64,000 nt of DNA from Lates calcarifer (Eukaryota > Chordata > Actinopteri > Centropomidae). Numbering within the stretch: position 1 is the first letter of the stretch; each line of letters opens with the position of its first letter. Made by a program: the position numbers and the translations under genes. The notes under the pieces were generated by a model, which did not search any database, was not told the DNA's origin, and was given only the letters and a program-made list of their open reading frames with translations. Shown one piece after another: positions 60,066 through 64,000 of the stretch. The stretch spans positions 6,761,688 to 6,825,687 of the forward strand of contig NC_066848.1 of the NCBI RefSeq assembly GCF_001640805.2. Direction: 5' to 3'.

Positions 60066-63000
60066 TGAGTTGAGAAAAATAATGATTGAGTGTTTTCCAC
60101 AGCTCAAATCTAATGGAGAAACACTTCTAGAGGGAGAAACACACTGGGAGCTCCGCGTGTGGCTCTTCTCAGTGTCTTTCCTGGCTCACATTTGTTTCCT
60201 CTGAGAAGCCCATCGACTGTAGATCGTCATCCTCCACCCCTCTGCGACTGCAGCATCATGTGTGCCATGCTGCTCTGTTTTGTTCCATCAAAGGATGCTA
60301 TGGCCACTTCTGTCATGGAAACTATTACTAATATACGATTATACTCTGAATTTTCTTCCTGGGCTCAACCACTTGCTTCAGACATGCTCTCTATTTATCT
60401 CTGTGGCAAACCATACCAAGTGATCATGATAAATACGGCTTAATGCATGTGAGCTGATTAAAACGACCCAGTAAAGCTGAACTTCAAAGTGATGGCACAG
60501 AATCAGAGGTTATTAGACAGAGAGGTTTTATGTTGTCCTCAGGCGGTTATTTAGAAAGTTTCAGTGCAACTGCCAGACACTGTAAATGTTAGTTGGTGTA
60601 AGTAATAACCCAAATGTGTTATTGTGTTTTGTCGAAGTGAAAGTGAGCAGAGCGCTGATGTTGTTAGGTCCAACTCTAGATTTCATTAACTGTACTGCCA
60701 CAACTTTTTTTTTTTACCACATTCGCACATTTTAACATATATTGGCAGAAAGAGATGCTGCTGTGTGGGCAGATGACATAAACTTTTTTTCTGGTTAATT
60801 TTCCTCCTCATTATATTTGTATGAACAGTTTTATCATGTGCACAAACCCACTGCATATTTGTTCAAACAGACTTCAAACTGATTTCACCCTCTTGCAAAA
60901 AGGGGCAAGACACTGGATTTGTTTTTCTCTGGGGTTGAGTTTTGGACCCAAAAAAGTCCTCTGATGATTATGAGGGAAAAAGAGTAAAGGGCAATGCAAA
61001 AATCTGCTAAAAGGCTTTTATTCATCTTTTCTGAAGCTGTGGGGCTGTATCATGTGAGCAGTTATTAACTTGCAGTCATAAATAGCCAAATAGAAAAGAG
61101 ACTTTTAACTGATTTTAGAGCATCTTTGAGCTGTCTTTTTCCCACAACTGCCTGAAGGCGAATATGTTATTGAAAGAAATATCTAGTCAGTTGCATGGAT
61201 TTCAACATTTATCAACATCTATTTTAATGCTTGTTATGCAACAGGGGTGAACATTTAATACATCATACATACATAAAAGTATGTAGTATGCACAAACTAT
61301 ATGATGAGAAAACACCATTTTCAATCTGGGTTAGTGCTTCACAAATGAGGGGTCGGGACCCACACAATGCAGCTACAAGAGGAACCTGTGTTGAAAATAA
61401 GAAAATCTAAGTTCACAGACTTATTCATGTCAAATACTGGATAGCTTTACCTCTGGAGGTTGCTAAAAATTCTTCAAATGAAACAATCCAAGAAGGAAGA
61501 GTCTTTTAACTGAACTGCATGCACATCATAGACATGCACAGAGTAATGAGGAGTTGAACGTCAGCACTGCTTTTAATCAAAGAGTCACAAGAAATTGTTG
61601 GGGTGACCACTGTGTCAGAGTCCAGGAGCAACTGAACAATAGATAATAAGCCACAGTTGCACATTAAATCAGAGCTCATGAACTTGATAGGATTTGATTG
61701 CACAAGATAATTATAGCTATCCTGTTTTACCCTCACTTTATTAACTTTGCATAACTTATCTAAACAAATGATTTCACTTGTTCCCACACATCAATATAAT
61801 GAATCAGTTATGACTAATTAGCAAGTTTCAAACAGACTTCCCCTAGGTACCAAACAGTTTACTTTGCTTTGTCATACTGTGGCAATTTAATTTAATGACT
61901 TCAGATTCGTTGCAGTACTCTTGGGTGCAGTTCAATGTATAAAACAGTCTTTCCTGTTCTCCTTGTATGGGCCAGAGATTATTTATCACTTATTTATTAA
62001 CAATTATGTAATCTCCATAATGTCCCTGCTAAATGTCAGCATCACATTTCCAGATATGACCACAGTACAGTTACTGTATGCTGATCAATGTGTCAGCCTC
62101 AGAAAACAACCAAAGTGGCTTCTTGAAGGAAAACACAATGAGTACACGCAGATTTTCTGCCCTAGGGTTTCCTTCATGTGCACCTCCTGTTGGTTACAAT
62201 CCAGACACTAGTCTGTGGAGACAGAAGATTACTCAGCATTGGAAAGTCTAGTCTCACCAGCAGGTTGGCCACTCCCAGGCTCCAAACACCAAGTCAGTAT
62301 TTGCCTGTGTAATCCACCAGAGTGTGCTGAGGACTCAGGGTCAACCAGGTCGTCATCAGGGAAACCACTGTAGCTCAGCTGCAGCATAAGATCACATCTC
62401 ATGACATCTTTAGCACTACCTATCACATGATATTTATGCCTCATCACAGGGATGTTTGATGACTTTTGTTTACCCTGGGCATGTAAGGTATGATATAAGC
62501 AGTGGTCAAAAAGTATAAAACATAACATAGTAGTGCATGCTATAGAGAATGGCCACCTTCACTTGTGTTATATTATAATGATATACTGTATTTTACAGTG
62601 TTGGATTATTATTGATGATGTTAATGTTAATGCTACTGCTATCCAGTACTTTATATACTTAAACAATGCATGATTTTATATGTTGATCATACTGTATGTT
62701 TTGTATGTACAATCAAAATATGTAATCAGTAGTAATGCTATAGCTGTTGGATAAATGTAGTGGCATACAAGTATGTGTCAGAACATTAAAAGTACAAAGT
62801 AAAAGTACCCCAAATTTTATATCTAAGTACAGTCCTTGAGTAAATGTACTTTCCATTGAAGAACAAAAACACAAATCCAAACTTTTATCAATTGAAACTT
62901 GTTTTCCAAATAGGGATTCAAGCTTATTGTTTTAAAGCTTATAATGAAATGGAAGTGATAATCTAAAAATATTTGTCATTCATCTGACTCTTCACCGATA

Positions 63001-64000
63001 CCATGACTTTTTGCAAATGACTTTAAAACACTGAGAACATCAGTGTTACATATTCTTCTGTACTGCACTGTCATTTGCAACACAGTCTTCTTTTAATTTT
63101 AAACTGAATAAAATAGTGCTATACAGTGCTGTCTTCAGTACTCTATCAGGCTTTTTGGAGCCTTTAAGAGAGCCTGCAAACACTGAGGCTCTTGTTCATT
63201 GATGCAAAGCAGGCTGCCACTGAGCACAAACATGATAAAACTTGTTTGAGTGGATCAAACCAAGATCTGCCTGTTCTGCTGATAGCAGATTCAGTTCTGT
63301 ATTTCTAATAACTCCCAGCTGTCTGTACAGGAATAGCACTGCAGTAGCTTTTTGCACCTTGTTCACTGCTGACTTGTAGAACATAATCTGCTGTCCATTT
63401 GGGTGATGAAGTGGAATGACGAAGGAGCAGTGTAATGCACTGTTAAGTAGGTCCTGCTGAAGGTATTGTAATGATTATAGTATATGTATTTCAGTATAGT
63501 AAAACTTGTGCTTGTCCTGCATCCAGAATACTCCATGTTCTCTGGTAATGCCCCTAGCAACCCTCACACGATCCAAACCCTCAACACTTGGAAGGAGGCT
63601 GTACTCATTACAATTATTTTCCTTTTTGACTGTCAGAGATGGGCTGTCTGCTTCACTAGTTCATGCTCTCCTTATCTGCTTCTCTTTCCACCCATGGTAA
63701 TTGAGGGTGGCTGTAGGCCAGTAAAAGTCCGGAGTGAGGGGGGGGTGAAGAGGAAGAAGGACAGAAACAGAGGAGACAGAGGGAGCTGCTGGAAAGGGCA
63801 GGCTTTCATTCAGCAGAGAAACATGTGCGCTTCTCCCCAAATTCAGTTTCTGTAAACCCAGGGCTGTGAACAGTATTGATCACTGGCTCTCAATGAGAGG
63901 ATTAGCAGGGATTCACACAAGGGCTTGGACGCTTTCTGGTAACTTTTTGCTTACTATGGGTGAATTTTGTGAGGCAACATGTTATATTTCTGAAAATTAG

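Larger units (their letters stand above)
58645..64000. other. intergenic region downstream of col21a1
   Basis: I find no exon with recognisable protein similarity on either strand. Open frames here are short (the longest is 123 codons near 63.5 kb) and lack domains or convincing splice context. Contents are the diverged LINE-type repeat at 59.8-60.1 kb, a CTTT tract and a possible distal AATAAA at 59398-59403. Nothing is seen in the remaining 60.1-64.0 kb. From human gene order bmp5 would come next, but no bmp5 exon is visible. Confidence 0.6.

Noticed and set aside
63484..63855. 123-codon ORF near the right edge
   Set aside because: Low-complexity basic C-terminus, no recognisable domain and no splice or promoter support.

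Overview
This is a stretch of vertebrate, almost certainly teleost, nuclear DNA. Short coding exons with GT/GC-AG borders are spread over AT-rich introns. The intergenic and intronic DNA carries interspersed repeats familiar from ray-finned fish, such as a LINE-type 3' tail ending in GGATGGAT, a long-inverted-repeat element and a 'gttagcatgctaa' family. I see no prokaryotic, viral, CRISPR, tRNA or rRNA features. All genes found are on the + strand.

Positions 1-42,360 hold the 3' two thirds of dystonin (dst/BPAG1), a giant spectraplakin that links microtubules to actin and intermediate filaments. I traced 61 coding exons (1-41,559; the 5' end lies outside the window). They encode about 4,033 residues: a long spectrin-repeat rod, two EF-hands, a Gas2-related (GAR) microtubule-binding domain and a Gly-Ser-Arg-rich tail ending in an SKIP (SxIP) EB1-binding motif. 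Exon phases join throughout except in one exon (22,195-22,402), which carries one extra base and a premature stop. A 7.1-kb intron (11,484-18,631) contains what looks like an internal promoter and a 423-codon alternative first exon starting MGKPLSRP. Splicing it to the next rod exon would give a short isoform of about 2,699 residues without actin-binding or plakin domains.

Positions 44.0-58.65 kb hold a second, tandem gene: a FACIT collagen of 764 residues in 26 coding exons, best matched to collagen XXI alpha-1 (col21a1). It has a signal peptide, a TSPN/laminin-G-like domain, a COL2 triple helix of about 336 residues, an NC2 with three cysteines, a COL1 with the usual two imperfections, and an NC1 opening with the FACIT C-x4-C pair. 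The von Willebrand A domain of mammalian collagen XXI is absent: the signal-peptide exon splices in phase straight onto the TSPN domain. The DST-COL21A1 order and orientation match human 6p12.1 as I recall it, which supports both calls.

The last 5.4 kb (58.65-64 kb) looks intergenic. I see only repeats, a possible distal poly(A) signal and short ORFs without recognisable domains.
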